This document shows, piece after piece, positions 14,916 to 21,351 of a DNA stretch of 36,294 nucleotides. Each line of letters begins with the position of its first letter. Positions within the stretch are counted from its first letter, which is position 1. The notes below the pieces were generated by a model. That model saw only the letters and a program-made list of their open reading frames with translations, was not told the origin of the DNA and did no database searches. The stretch comes from Parcubacteria group bacterium (GTDB taxonomy: Bacteria; Patescibacteriota; JABMPQ01): positions 1 to 36,294 of the forward strand of contig JABMPQ010000019.1 of the NCBI GenBank assembly GCA_013202585.1. The letters run 5' to 3'. The position numbers and the translations under genes were made by a program.

Positions 14916-16121
14916 ATGGCTGCTAAGATCGAATTGTTAGCTCCGGCGGGGGATTTACGTAAGCTTAAAACAGCGTTAGCCTTTGGGGCGGACGCTGTTT
15001 ATTTTGGTTTGCCCGCTTTCTCACTACGGGCGCGGCTTAATCCTTTTGATGAGGAGAAAGCGCAGGAAGCAATGACCTATGTGCGCCAGCAAGGTCGGCG
15101 GGCTTATTTAACTTTCAATATTTTTCCCCACAGTCGTCATTTAAAAGAATTGTCCAAGCAGGTGGGGCTGATCAGCGAATTGCAGCCCGATGCCTTGATT
15201 ATATCCGATCCGGGAATTTTATCTTTTATCAAAAGTGAGTTGCCCGAAATCCCACGTCACCTTTCCACCCAAGCCAATTGCACTAATTGGCGGGCGGCCA
15301 AGTTCTGGCACGAGCAGGGGATTGAACGGATTATTCTCGCTCGCGAGACTACCTTAGAAGATATTAAAGAAATTCACGCTAAAGTCCCGGGACTGGGATT
15401 AGAATATTTTGTGCACGGGGCGATGTGCATGTCGTACTCCGGGCGGTGTATTTTGAGTAAGTGGCTGACGGGGCGTAGCGCTAATCTAGGTGATTGTGTC
15501 CAACCCTGCCGCTGGAAATATCATCTGACGGAAGAAAAGCGACCGGGACAATATATTCCAGTAGAACAAGATCAGCATGGCACTTACATAATGAATTCGC
15601 AGGATCTATGTTTGCTTGAGCACCTGGATGAGTTGCGAGAAGCAGGAATAAGTAGCTTTAAAATTGAGGGGCGGACTAAGAGTGTCTATTACGTGGCTAA
15701 CATTGTTAAAGCTTATCGGCAGGCGCTTGATGAGGCTAGGCCAATTTTTGAGTTGCGCCAAGAATTAGATAAAATCACCAATCGTGGTTATACTAAGGGC
15801 TTCCTTTTTGGTGAAGAAAAATGCGAGCACAATTTTACGGACTCGCACAATATCGCTGACTGGCAATTTGTAGGCGAAGTGATTGAGTATGATGAGAAGA
15901 AGAATTTGGCGAAAATAAAAGTGCATAATGAAATTTTTCCAGGCGATGAGATAGAATTTGTCGTACCGGGAGGTGATAATTTTGAGCAGAAATTAGAAAG
16001 TATGCAAGACGCGAAAAATAACAAAAAAATATCCGAAGCCCACGGCGGAGCGGAGCAGGAAATTCTAGTAAAAACTGCCAAAACTGCTCCGGAGTTTACT
16101 GTCTTGCGGCGAAAAATATAA
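14916..16121 (+). CDS. U32-family protein, TrhP/RlhA-like RNA hydroxylation enzyme
   Basis: The 401-residue protein starts ELLAPAGDLRKLKTAL and has the U32 signature EYFVHGAMCMSYSGRC, followed by LGDCVQPCRWKY and MNSQDLCLL. Cys171, Cys178, Cys194 and Cys232 fit the 4Fe-4S ligands of this family. Despite the old label 'peptidase U32', characterised members TrhP and RlhA hydroxylate tRNA or rRNA uridine/cytidine with prephenate as oxygen-transfer partner, and UbiU/UbiV act in ubiquinone synthesis. The C-terminal small beta domain (GEVIEYDEKKNLAKIKVH...GDEIEFV) resembles the TrhP-type extension. Which RNA site is modified cannot be decided. The transcript ends at the terminator at 16135-16170. 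Confidence 0.85.
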   Translation: MAAKIELLAPAGDLRKLKTALAFGADAVYFGLPAFSLRARLNPFDEEKAQEAMTYVRQQGRRAYLTFNIFPHSRHLKELSKQVGLISELQPDALIISDPGILSFIKSELPEIPRHLSTQANCTNWRAAKFWHEQGIERIILARETTLEDIKEIHAKVPGLGLEYFVHGAMCMSYSGRCILSKWLTGRSANLGDCVQPCRWKYHLTEEKRPGQYIPVEQDQHGTYIMNSQDLCLLEHLDELREAGISSFKIEGRTKSVYYVANIVKAYRQALDEARPIFELRQELDKITNRGYTKGFLFGEEKCEHNFTDSHNIADWQFVGEVIEYDEKKNLAKIKVHNEIFPGDEIEFVVPGGDNFEQKLESMQDAKNNKKISEAHGGAEQEILVKTAKTAPEFTVLRRKI

Positions 16122-16134
16122 TTTCACCCCAAAC

Positions 16135-16170
16135 AAAAACAGCCTTTTAATACGTCAGGCTGTTTTTTTT
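16135..16170. terminator. Bidirectional rho-independent terminator
   Basis: A 10-bp stem (AAAAACAGCC 16135-16144 with GGCTGTTTTT 16158-16167) has a 13-nt loop, with three more T residues on the plus side and an A-run before it that serves as T-run for the minus strand. It lies between convergent genes and can end both. Confidence 0.85.
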
Positions 16171-16178
16171 ATAATGTT

Positions 16179-16466
16179 TTATAAAATCTCTTCCGCCTCA
16201 GTAACAAAATTGGCAACCACTCTCTGGAGAATGTCTTGGTAGTTGGTGATATTCTTTGTCAGATATTCTTCGAGATCAGTGTCCTCATTTTCCAATTTTC
16301 CGACAAATTCCTTAGCTTTATCTTCAGGGATATTGTCAGCAATAGCTACCATTAGCCTTTCTTCAAGCTTATCCCCGAGTTTCTCTGTTAAGGAAGCTCG
16401 TGACTCTGTTGAAAGCTTATCGATTAGACCGGTATGTTGAAGTACTTGTTTAGTTTGAACTAGCAT
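16179..16466 (-). CDS. Small hypothetical protein, possibly DUF5663-like
   Basis: The 95-residue soluble protein is mostly alpha-helical, acidic towards its C-terminus, and has no signal peptide or membrane segment. It opens MLVQTKQVLQHTGLIDKL and includes LTEKLGDKLEERLMVAIADN. The pattern of a short N-terminal helix, a Lys/Glu-rich helix ending in a LEERL-type core and an acidic tail resembles DUF5663 small proteins I recall from Patescibacteria, but this is a weak recollection. It lies 17 nt downstream of the gene at 16484-17221 on the same strand and shares its transcript and terminator. Confidence 0.65.
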   Translation of the reverse strand: MLVQTKQVLQHTGLIDKLSTESRASLTEKLGDKLEERLMVAIADNIPEDKAKEFVGKLENEDTDLEEYLTKNITNYQDILQRVVANFVTEAEEIL

Positions 16467-16483
16467 TTATTTTGATATTTAAT

Positions 16484-17221
16484 TTATTTGGGAGATTTTT
16501 CTGGATCTTCAGAACCGAAGGGGTCTTTCACAAGATCAGGGTGAATACCATGAGGCGTTGGACTTTTAGTAGCGACCCTAGTTTTACCATCTGGCTTATC
16601 TGAATCAGGTACTTTTTTTATTGATCCAGCGGCTTTGGTTTCTGGAGGGCCGACTGGCCTGACTGGTTCTGACGTTGGCGCTACTTTTTCTATGTCAATT
16701 CCCAATTCTTTCGCTATTGATGTATCAAACAGGCTTTCTGTTTTGATTCTTAACTCTCCGGCTAATGCTTTAGCTCGAGCTATTGCATTTGTAACGCCAG
16801 GCTTCAATGTACTAGTGTCACCTTTATTGTTTTGGATCTCTTTATATTTGATGGCGTAGTTCTCAAGTAAGCTACCAATATCCAAAACATCTTGTTGTCT
16901 TTCTTTGACAGTCCTTTTTAGTCCATCTAGCTTAACTGTGGAAACAATTTCATGCCGGCCTTTCGGCTGAGGCTGTAAAACGGTATAGTCAGCTTCGGCT
17001 CCTCTCATTGCCCCAAGGAAAGATAATCCAGCTACTAAGCTGCTTACTGCTATTTTTAATCGGGAACGACTTCTAGAGGGAGCCTGAGCGACTTTTTCCC
17101 CAGCTGGCGTTTGTGGCTCAGCAGCTGGCATCGAATCAATGCTGGCCTTCTGTTCGGTTGCTCGCTCAAGCTCGGCGGCAGCGTCTTCTCCTCCTGATTT
17201 TGATTCAGTGCCTTGGATCAT
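16484..17221 (-). CDS. Hypothetical single-pass membrane protein
   Basis: I do not recognise this 245-residue protein. Residues 1-53 are hydrophilic and Glu/Ala/Ser-rich, ending in a basic patch (SRSRSRLK). Residues about 55-73 are a short hydrophobic segment (IAVSSLVAGLSFLGAM) ending near GAEA, so it may be an anchor or a signal with a long N-region. The outer part has one helical region (about 95-170) and a Pro/Lys/Asp-rich disordered tail. A -10-like TATAAT on the minus strand lies only nine bases before the ATG, so the mRNA may be leaderless. It is transcribed divergently from rarA. Confidence 0.65.
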   Translation of the reverse strand: MIQGTESKSGGEDAAAELERATEQKASIDSMPAAEPQTPAGEKVAQAPSRSRSRLKIAVSSLVAGLSFLGAMRGAEADYTVLQPQPKGRHEIVSTVKLDGLKRTVKERQQDVLDIGSLLENYAIKYKEIQNNKGDTSTLKPGVTNAIARAKALAGELRIKTESLFDTSIAKELGIDIEKVAPTSEPVRPVGPPETKAAGSIKKVPDSDKPDGKTRVATKSPTPHGIHPDLVKDPFGSEDPEKSPK

Positions 17222-17230
17222 TTTATTGAG

Positions 17231-17236
17231 ATTATA
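17231..17236 (-). promoter_or_regulatory. -10 box of the 17221-16179 operon
   Basis: A perfect TATAAT on the minus strand lies nine bases upstream of the ATG at 17221, implying transcription start within a few bases of the start codon. The -35 region is weak (TACTTT at about 17254-17259). Confidence 0.45.
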
Positions 17237-17337
17237 TTATTTATGAATTTACTAAAGTATAGCATAAAAATTACGTGATGTCAACAGGTAGCAGCGAAAG
17301 CATCTCTATTTAGGTAGATACAATCATTAATTTGAAT

Positions 17338-17343
17338 TATAAT
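17338..17343 (+). promoter_or_regulatory. -10 box of rarA
   Basis: A perfect TATAAT lies 11 bases before the rarA ATG at 17355, so the leader would be about 5 nt or absent. No good -35 is visible. The intergenic stretch 17222-17354 therefore carries two divergent, nearly leaderless promoters. Confidence 0.45.
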
Positions 17344-17354
17344 AGCATAAAAGT

Positions 17355-18569
17355 ATGTCAAAAGGAACAACAGATAGTAAAAAACCCCTCGCTGATCGTA
17401 TGCGTCCAGTCACTCTGGCGGAGTTTTTGGGTCAGGAGGAGGTGATAGGTGAGAAGAAATTATTGCGGCAGGTGATCGAGTCTGACCAATTGCCCTCAAT
17501 GATTTTTTGGGGTCCGCCAGGTAGTGGTAAAACCACTCTCGCTTCTATTATTGCTCAGCGAACTAAGTCTGATTTTGTGCAGATGAGTGCGGTATCTAGT
17601 GGAGTGAAGGATCTGCGGGCAGTCATAAAACAAGCCCAAGATAATCAGGCAGCAAAAAAGGGCACGATTCTTTTTATTGATGAAATCCACCGCTGGAATA
17701 AGGCTCAGCAGGATGCTTTATTGCCGCAAGTAGAAGATGGTACGATCGTTTTGATTGGCGCGACGACGGAGAATCCGAGCTTTGAGGTGCGGGGAGCGTT
17801 GCTTTCCCGTTGTCGAGTGTTTGTCTTGAAGCAACTGCAGGCGGAACATATCGAGAAAATTATTAACGGAGCAATCAAGGATAAAGAAAGAGGGTTGGGC
17901 AAACTAGGCATTAAAATCAACCAAGCAGTAATCAAACAGATCGCCAACATGAGCAATGGCGATGCCCGCACCGCTCTCAACGTTCTCGAGTATGTCAGCT
18001 CGATCAGTAAAAATATCACGGCTAAGTTGGCCAAAGAAGCCTTCCAAAAATCACACCTTTTGTACGACAAAGACGGTGAGGAGCATTATAATATTATTTC
18101 TGCTTTACATAAAGCGATGCGGGGTTCAGATGCGGACGCGGCGCTTTACTGGTTAGCCCGGATGCTAGAAGGAGGGGAAGATCCGCTCTATATAGCGCGG
18201 CGAGTGGTGCGTTTTGCTTCGGAGGACATCGGACTGGCTAATTCCAAGGCGCTCGAGCAAGCCGTGGCTGCTTATCAGGCTTGTCATTTTATCGGCATGC
18301 CCGAGTGTAATGTCATTTTGGCCCAAGCAGTGGTTTATATGGCCAAATGTAAGAAATCTAATGAGCTATATAAAGCTTACGGCCAAGCGGCGCAGGATGT
18401 TCGGCAACACGGCAATCTTCCGGTGCCCCTCCATATCCGCAATGCCCCCACGCAACTAATGAAAGACTTGAATTACGGCAAAAATTACAAATATAGTCCG
18501 GATCACGATTACGAGGAAGATCAACAGTATTTGCCTGATAAGTTAAAGAATAAGAAGTATTTGGAGTAG
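17355..18569 (+). CDS. rarA: RarA/MgsA-type AAA+ ATPase
   Basis: RarA (MgsA, Mgs1/WRNIP1 family) acts at stalled replication forks, binding single-stranded DNA ends and SSB. The 404-residue protein has [17 protein letters not shown], Walker [10 protein letters not shown] (about 53-61), Walker [11 protein letters not shown], sensor 1 [12 protein letters not shown] and the arginine-finger region [10 protein letters not shown]. The C-terminal half has the tetramerisation/MgsA part ([27 protein letters not shown]-type region with CHFIGMPEC). Length and order match the family. It stands alone after a near-leaderless promoter, and no terminator is seen after it. Confidence 0.95.
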   Translation: MSKGTTDSKKPLADRMRPVTLAEFLGQEEVIGEKKLLRQVIESDQLPSMIFWGPPGSGKTTLASIIAQRTKSDFVQMSAVSSGVKDLRAVIKQAQDNQAAKKGTILFIDEIHRWNKAQQDALLPQVEDGTIVLIGATTENPSFEVRGALLSRCRVFVLKQLQAEHIEKIINGAIKDKERGLGKLGIKINQAVIKQIANMSNGDARTALNVLEYVSSISKNITAKLAKEAFQKSHLLYDKDGEEHYNIISALHKAMRGSDADAALYWLARMLEGGEDPLYIARRVVRFASEDIGLANSKALEQAVAAYQACHFIGMPECNVILAQAVVYMAKCKKSNELYKAYGQAAQDVRQHGNLPVPLHIRNAPTQLMKDLNYGKNYKYSPDHDYEEDQQYLPDKLKNKKYLE

Positions 18570-18588
18570 AGGGATGGTGTGATACAAT
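18561..18588 (+). promoter_or_regulatory. Possible promoter before stem-loop element 2
   Basis: TTGGAG (18561-18566), a 16-bp spacer and TACAAT (18583-18588), with TGA just before the -10, form a plausible promoter. The same TGATACAAT string occurs in the promoter of the BON gene. It would transcribe the element at 18605-18756 and the membrane protein gene at 18768. Confidence 0.35.
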
Positions 18589-18604
18589 TTACTCAATGAA
18601 TTTA

Positions 18605-18756
18605 GGTTGCTGTTGTGGTGTATCGAAGAAAGGCATAGTGCAGGCCGAGCGGGCCTGGTCTCCGACGTACGTCGGAGGAGCTCGGCCGAACCCTGAGTCA
18701 AATTTCCCGCTGGGGGAAATTTGACGTCCTTTATTCGACACAACGCAACAGCAGCC
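18605..18756. repeat. Composite stem-loop element 2
   Basis: Outer inverted arms of 29 nt (18605-18633 and 18728-18756) match at 24 positions. Inside are a perfect 18-bp palindrome (18660-18677) nested in a GGCCGAGC/GCTCGGCC stem (18643-18650/18680-18687), and a perfect 12-bp hairpin (18697-18708/18714-18725) with loop GCTGG. The two-hairpin design and the TTTCC-CGCTGGG-GGAAA core repeat element 1 (181-329), while the stem sequences differ on both sides, so pairing is preserved. It fills the gap between rarA and the membrane protein gene. Confidence 0.8.
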
Positions 18757-18767
18757 AAAAAGTAATC

Positions 18768-19154
18768 ATGACATTACGAAACTATCTAATTGGCATGATG
18801 ATCAGCACTATTTTCTGCTGGGCTTCTTGGATTATGATTTTGATTTATGTTGATCCGGAGTCAACGGGAGTAGTTGGCTTGAGCGCTTTTTATGTTAGTC
18901 TGTTTTTTGCCATGATTGGCACGTTGACACTGCTAGGATTTTATTTACGGGTTTGGTTTTCGCATAATGAGATTTTATTCGCTCACGTTGGGCCGTCTTT
19001 TCGCCAAGCGATATTTTTGTCGTTAGTGCTGGTGGGCTCACTGACGCTGCAATCTTTTCGTTTATTAACTTGGTGGGACGGAGCTTTATTTATCGCGGCC
19101 GTTGCCTTATTAGAATTTTACTTTATTAGTCGGCAAAGTGTGGCCAAGCGCTGA
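18768..19154 (+). CDS. Small integral membrane protein, function unknown
   Basis: The 128-residue protein is nearly all hydrophobic, with about four transmembrane helices: approximately residues 7-27 (IGMMISTIFCWASWIMILIY), 36-60, 79-98 and 103-122, linked by short loops and ending in a basic tail (RQSVAKR). I do not recognise a family with a known role. The gene sits just after stem-loop element 2 and 127 nt before pheS on the same strand, so it may be cotranscribed with pheS. Its start lacks a Shine-Dalgarno. Confidence 0.7.
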   Translation: MTLRNYLIGMMISTIFCWASWIMILIYVDPESTGVVGLSAFYVSLFFAMIGTLTLLGFYLRVWFSHNEILFAHVGPSFRQAIFLSLVLVGSLTLQSFRLLTWWDGALFIAAVALLEFYFISRQSVAKR

Positions 19155-19181
19155 TCACAAATCAGCCCGGATTGTTTTACG

Positions 19182-19305
19182 AATAACACGAATACAATAT
19201 GCAGGAAAAAATTGAAAAAATTACACCCGCCCGCAACGCTTCGCGTAGCGAGTCGGGCAGGCAAATAACACGGATATAAATATGCAGGAACAAATAGAGA
19301 AAATT
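19182..19305 (+). repeat. Duplicated pheS start region around an inserted hairpin
   Basis: The stretch 19182-19223 (AATAACACG...ATGCAGGAA...AAAATTA) is repeated at 19264-19305, where the second copy is the real pheS start. Between the copies lies a GC-rich hairpin (GCCCG 19229-19233 with CGGGC 19254-19258, inner CGCT/AGCG). The first ATG (19199) opens a 26-codon frame, MQEKIEKIT..., ending TAA at 19277-19279, two bases before the pheS ATG. It has no phenylalanine codons, so it is not a classical attenuation leader. Confidence 0.75.
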
Positions 19306-20325
19306 AAGCAAGGAGCATTAACCGAGATCGGTCGTTGCCAGAGCGAAAAAGAGTTGGAGAAAATTCTCTACAAGTATTTAGGTCGTAAAGACGGCCAGCT
19401 AACGGCTATTTTGCGAGGGGTGAGTGAATTACCAGAAGAACAGCGCCAAACGATAGGTAGTTTGGCTAATAAGGCCAGAGCCGAGATCGATCAGGCTTTG
19501 CAAAAGAAAAAGGCAGGAATGGCAAATGCTGGGGCGGCTCAGACTGGCTATTTTGACGTGACGGTGCCGGGGGCTAAGCCGACAACTGGCCACATGCATC
19601 CTTTGACACGAATTCGTTTGGAGGTGCAAGATATTTTTAAATCAATGGGCTTCAAGGTTTATGAGGGAAACGAACTTACCGATCTATATTATAATTTCCT
19701 GTCCTTAAATTTTCCCGACAATCACCCGGCTATGGATAGCTACGACACCTTTTTTATTAAAGAAGATCCAAAAAAGAAAATTAAACCAGAAGAGCGACGG
19801 ATGATGCGAGCGCACACTTCGAATATGCAGGTGCGTATTATGGAACAAAACAAGCCACCACTCAAGGTAATTGTACCCGGTCGTTGTTTTCGCAATGAAG
19901 CCACTGATGCTAGTCACGATCATACCTTCCATCAAGTAGAAGGCTTTGTGGTAGATGAGAATATTTCGATTGCTAATTTAGTTTATACGCAAAAAGCTTT
20001 GCTTAGTAAAATATTTGGTCAAGAAGTAAAGGTGCGTTTGCGTCCAGGGTATTTTCCTTTTGTCGAACCAGGTTTCGAGCTTGATTGCAGCTGTATTATT
20101 TGCGGGGGTAAGGGTTGTAGTGTTTGCAAGCGGACCGGTTGGGTAGAGCTTATACCTTGTGGCATGATACACCCCAAAGTATTAGAGTCAGCTGGTTATC
20201 CTAAGGGTAAATATACTGGTTTTGCTTTCGGCATGGGTTGGTCGCGCTTGGCAATGATGAAGTATGAGATTGATGATGTGCGACTTTTATTGAATGGCGA
20301 CATGCGCTTTTTAGAACAATTTTAA
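19282..20325 (+). CDS. pheS: Phenylalanine--tRNA ligase alpha subunit
   Basis: PheS is the catalytic subunit that charges tRNA-Phe as an alpha2-beta2 tetramer with PheT. The 347-residue protein has an N-terminal coiled coil that contacts tRNA, then FDVTVPG, class II motif 2 around GRCFRNEATDASHDHTFHQ, FPFVEPGFELD, a Cys-rich insert (CSCIICGGKGCSVCKRTGW) and motif 3 GFAFGMGWSRLAMMKY. Length is normal. I chose the ATG at 19282; an upstream copy of the same start (19199) leads into a short frame that stops before it. One gene separates it from pheT, which is unusual because pheS and pheT normally abut. Confidence 0.97.
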   Translation: MQEQIEKIKQGALTEIGRCQSEKELEKILYKYLGRKDGQLTAILRGVSELPEEQRQTIGSLANKARAEIDQALQKKKAGMANAGAAQTGYFDVTVPGAKPTTGHMHPLTRIRLEVQDIFKSMGFKVYEGNELTDLYYNFLSLNFPDNHPAMDSYDTFFIKEDPKKKIKPEERRMMRAHTSNMQVRIMEQNKPPLKVIVPGRCFRNEATDASHDHTFHQVEGFVVDENISIANLVYTQKALLSKIFGQEVKVRLRPGYFPFVEPGFELDCSCIICGGKGCSVCKRTGWVELIPCGMIHPKVLESAGYPKGKYTGFAFGMGWSRLAMMKYEIDDVRLLLNGDMRFLEQF

Positions 20326-20347
20326 ATTCTGATATAAGAAAAAATAT

Positions 20348-20770
20348 ATGTCAAAAGGTGATGTAGCTGGAGCTCATCATGGCGAGGAAACTGATGATAC
20401 TGGGAAAGAACATCAAGGTAGTAAATTAGATAGTTTACTGGATCAGGCTATAGATGGACTCGAAAGATTTGGTGATAAGCTACAGGGACTATCAGAAGAA
20501 GAATTGACTCTTCTAAAAGCCAAAATTGACGAGACAGTGAGTGTTGTTGTTAATAAAATTGAAAAAAAGACACCAGGAGCTACAAGATATCTAGCGGAGC
20601 GTCTTAGGGGTGATGATAAAAATGAGGGCAAAAGAAGTAGGCCGCGTAAAAAGTTAGATGAAACAGCGGATGTTGTACTCGGGAGATTAACTTTTTTGCA
20701 GAGGCCCAGGAGCGAAGTCGTAGATTTGAAGAAAGGGGCAAGCAACTCACTGAATTTGTGGATGGACTGA
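20348..20770 (+). CDS. Hypothetical protein, 5' part of a frame-changed gene
   Basis: The 140-residue frame is hydrophilic, with a His/Glu-rich N-terminus, a helical region (SKLDSLLDQAIDGLERFGDK) and a basic patch (KRSRPRKKLDE). Its last 25 or so residues look unlike coding sequence, whereas the -1 frame over the same bases reads FAEAQERSRRFEERGKQLTE and continues into the gene at 20758-21351. The frames meet at T-TTT-TTG (20692-20698), a canonical slippery heptamer in register for a -1 shift. The likely full product is about 333 residues. This may be programmed frameshifting, a disabling mutation or a sequencing error. No family is recognised. It lies 22 nt after pheS. Confidence 0.6.
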   Translation: MSKGDVAGAHHGEETDDTGKEHQGSKLDSLLDQAIDGLERFGDKLQGLSEEELTLLKAKIDETVSVVVNKIEKKTPGATRYLAERLRGDDKNEGKRSRPRKKLDETADVVLGRLTFLQRPRSEVVDLKKGASNSLNLWMD

Positions 20771-21351
20771 TAGAACGGAAAGAATTAGAACCTTCTTATA
20801 AAATTTATTTAACGCGAGGCAATGAGCCTAATGAAATGCCTACAACAGATAATTGGGGGAGATTAACTGTTAATTACAGAACAGGATCTTTAGAATTTTG
20901 CCAGAGATTTATTTTAGCCAATGTTGATAAAATTAATGAAATTAGTGCTGCATTATTTAAACAAGAACTAGATTTAATTGGAAAGACAAAGGAGAATCAT
21001 TTCAAGATTAAATATTCAGATTCTACAAACTTTACAAATTCTGAAGATGGTCACAAAGTCGAGCGTACTCCCAGCCAGATTTTGGCTAGAGCAAATGAGA
21101 TAGCAGACAGATTGATGGAGCAAGGAAGTTTCAGGTCATCCAGAGGAGATGAAGATGTTTCAGTTGTTGTCTTCTTGGATAATAAAGAGAACTATTTTCA
21201 AGAATTTGAGGCAGAAGAAAGTTTCCATCATGTAATGATTGTTATTAATATAAATGATACCATTGACGAAAATATAGATTTTATCACAACAGAAGCAAGC
21301 AATAATAATATAACTTTAGCCAAGGATTCTGTCGTTAACAAAAAACCATGA
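20758..21351 (+). CDS. Hypothetical protein, 3' part of a frame-changed gene
   Basis: With a GTG start at 20758 this is 197 residues, but its frame is open back to a TGA at 20659-20661 and reads as good coding sequence from about 20692, so it probably continues the gene at 20348. The domain has mixed alpha/beta character with blocks YKIYLTRGNEPNEMP, LEFCQRFILANVDKI and VSVVVFLDNKENYF, no membrane segment, and an Asn/Asp-rich C-terminus. I do not recognise a family. Its stop overlaps the pheT start (ATGA at 21348-21351), so the two are translationally coupled and this gene belongs to the pheS-pheT operon. Confidence 0.6.
   Translation: MDGLIERKELEPSYKIYLTRGNEPNEMPTTDNWGRLTVNYRTGSLEFCQRFILANVDKINEISAALFKQELDLIGKTKENHFKIKYSDSTNFTNSEDGHKVERTPSQILARANEIADRLMEQGSFRSSRGDEDVSVVVFLDNKENYFQEFEAEESFHHVMIVININDTIDENIDFITTEASNNNITLAKDSVVNKKP

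Noticed and set aside
18596-18724. 42-codon frame (MNLGCCCGVSKK...) just after a promoter-like sequence
   Set aside because: It runs straight through stem-loop element 2, whose arms and hairpins explain the sequence. The protein has no sensible composition. It cannot be excluded as a leaderless small gene.
19199-19279. Classical phenylalanine attenuation leader peptide
   Set aside because: The 26-codon frame contains no Phe codon, and no terminator/antiterminator with a T-run is seen before pheS.
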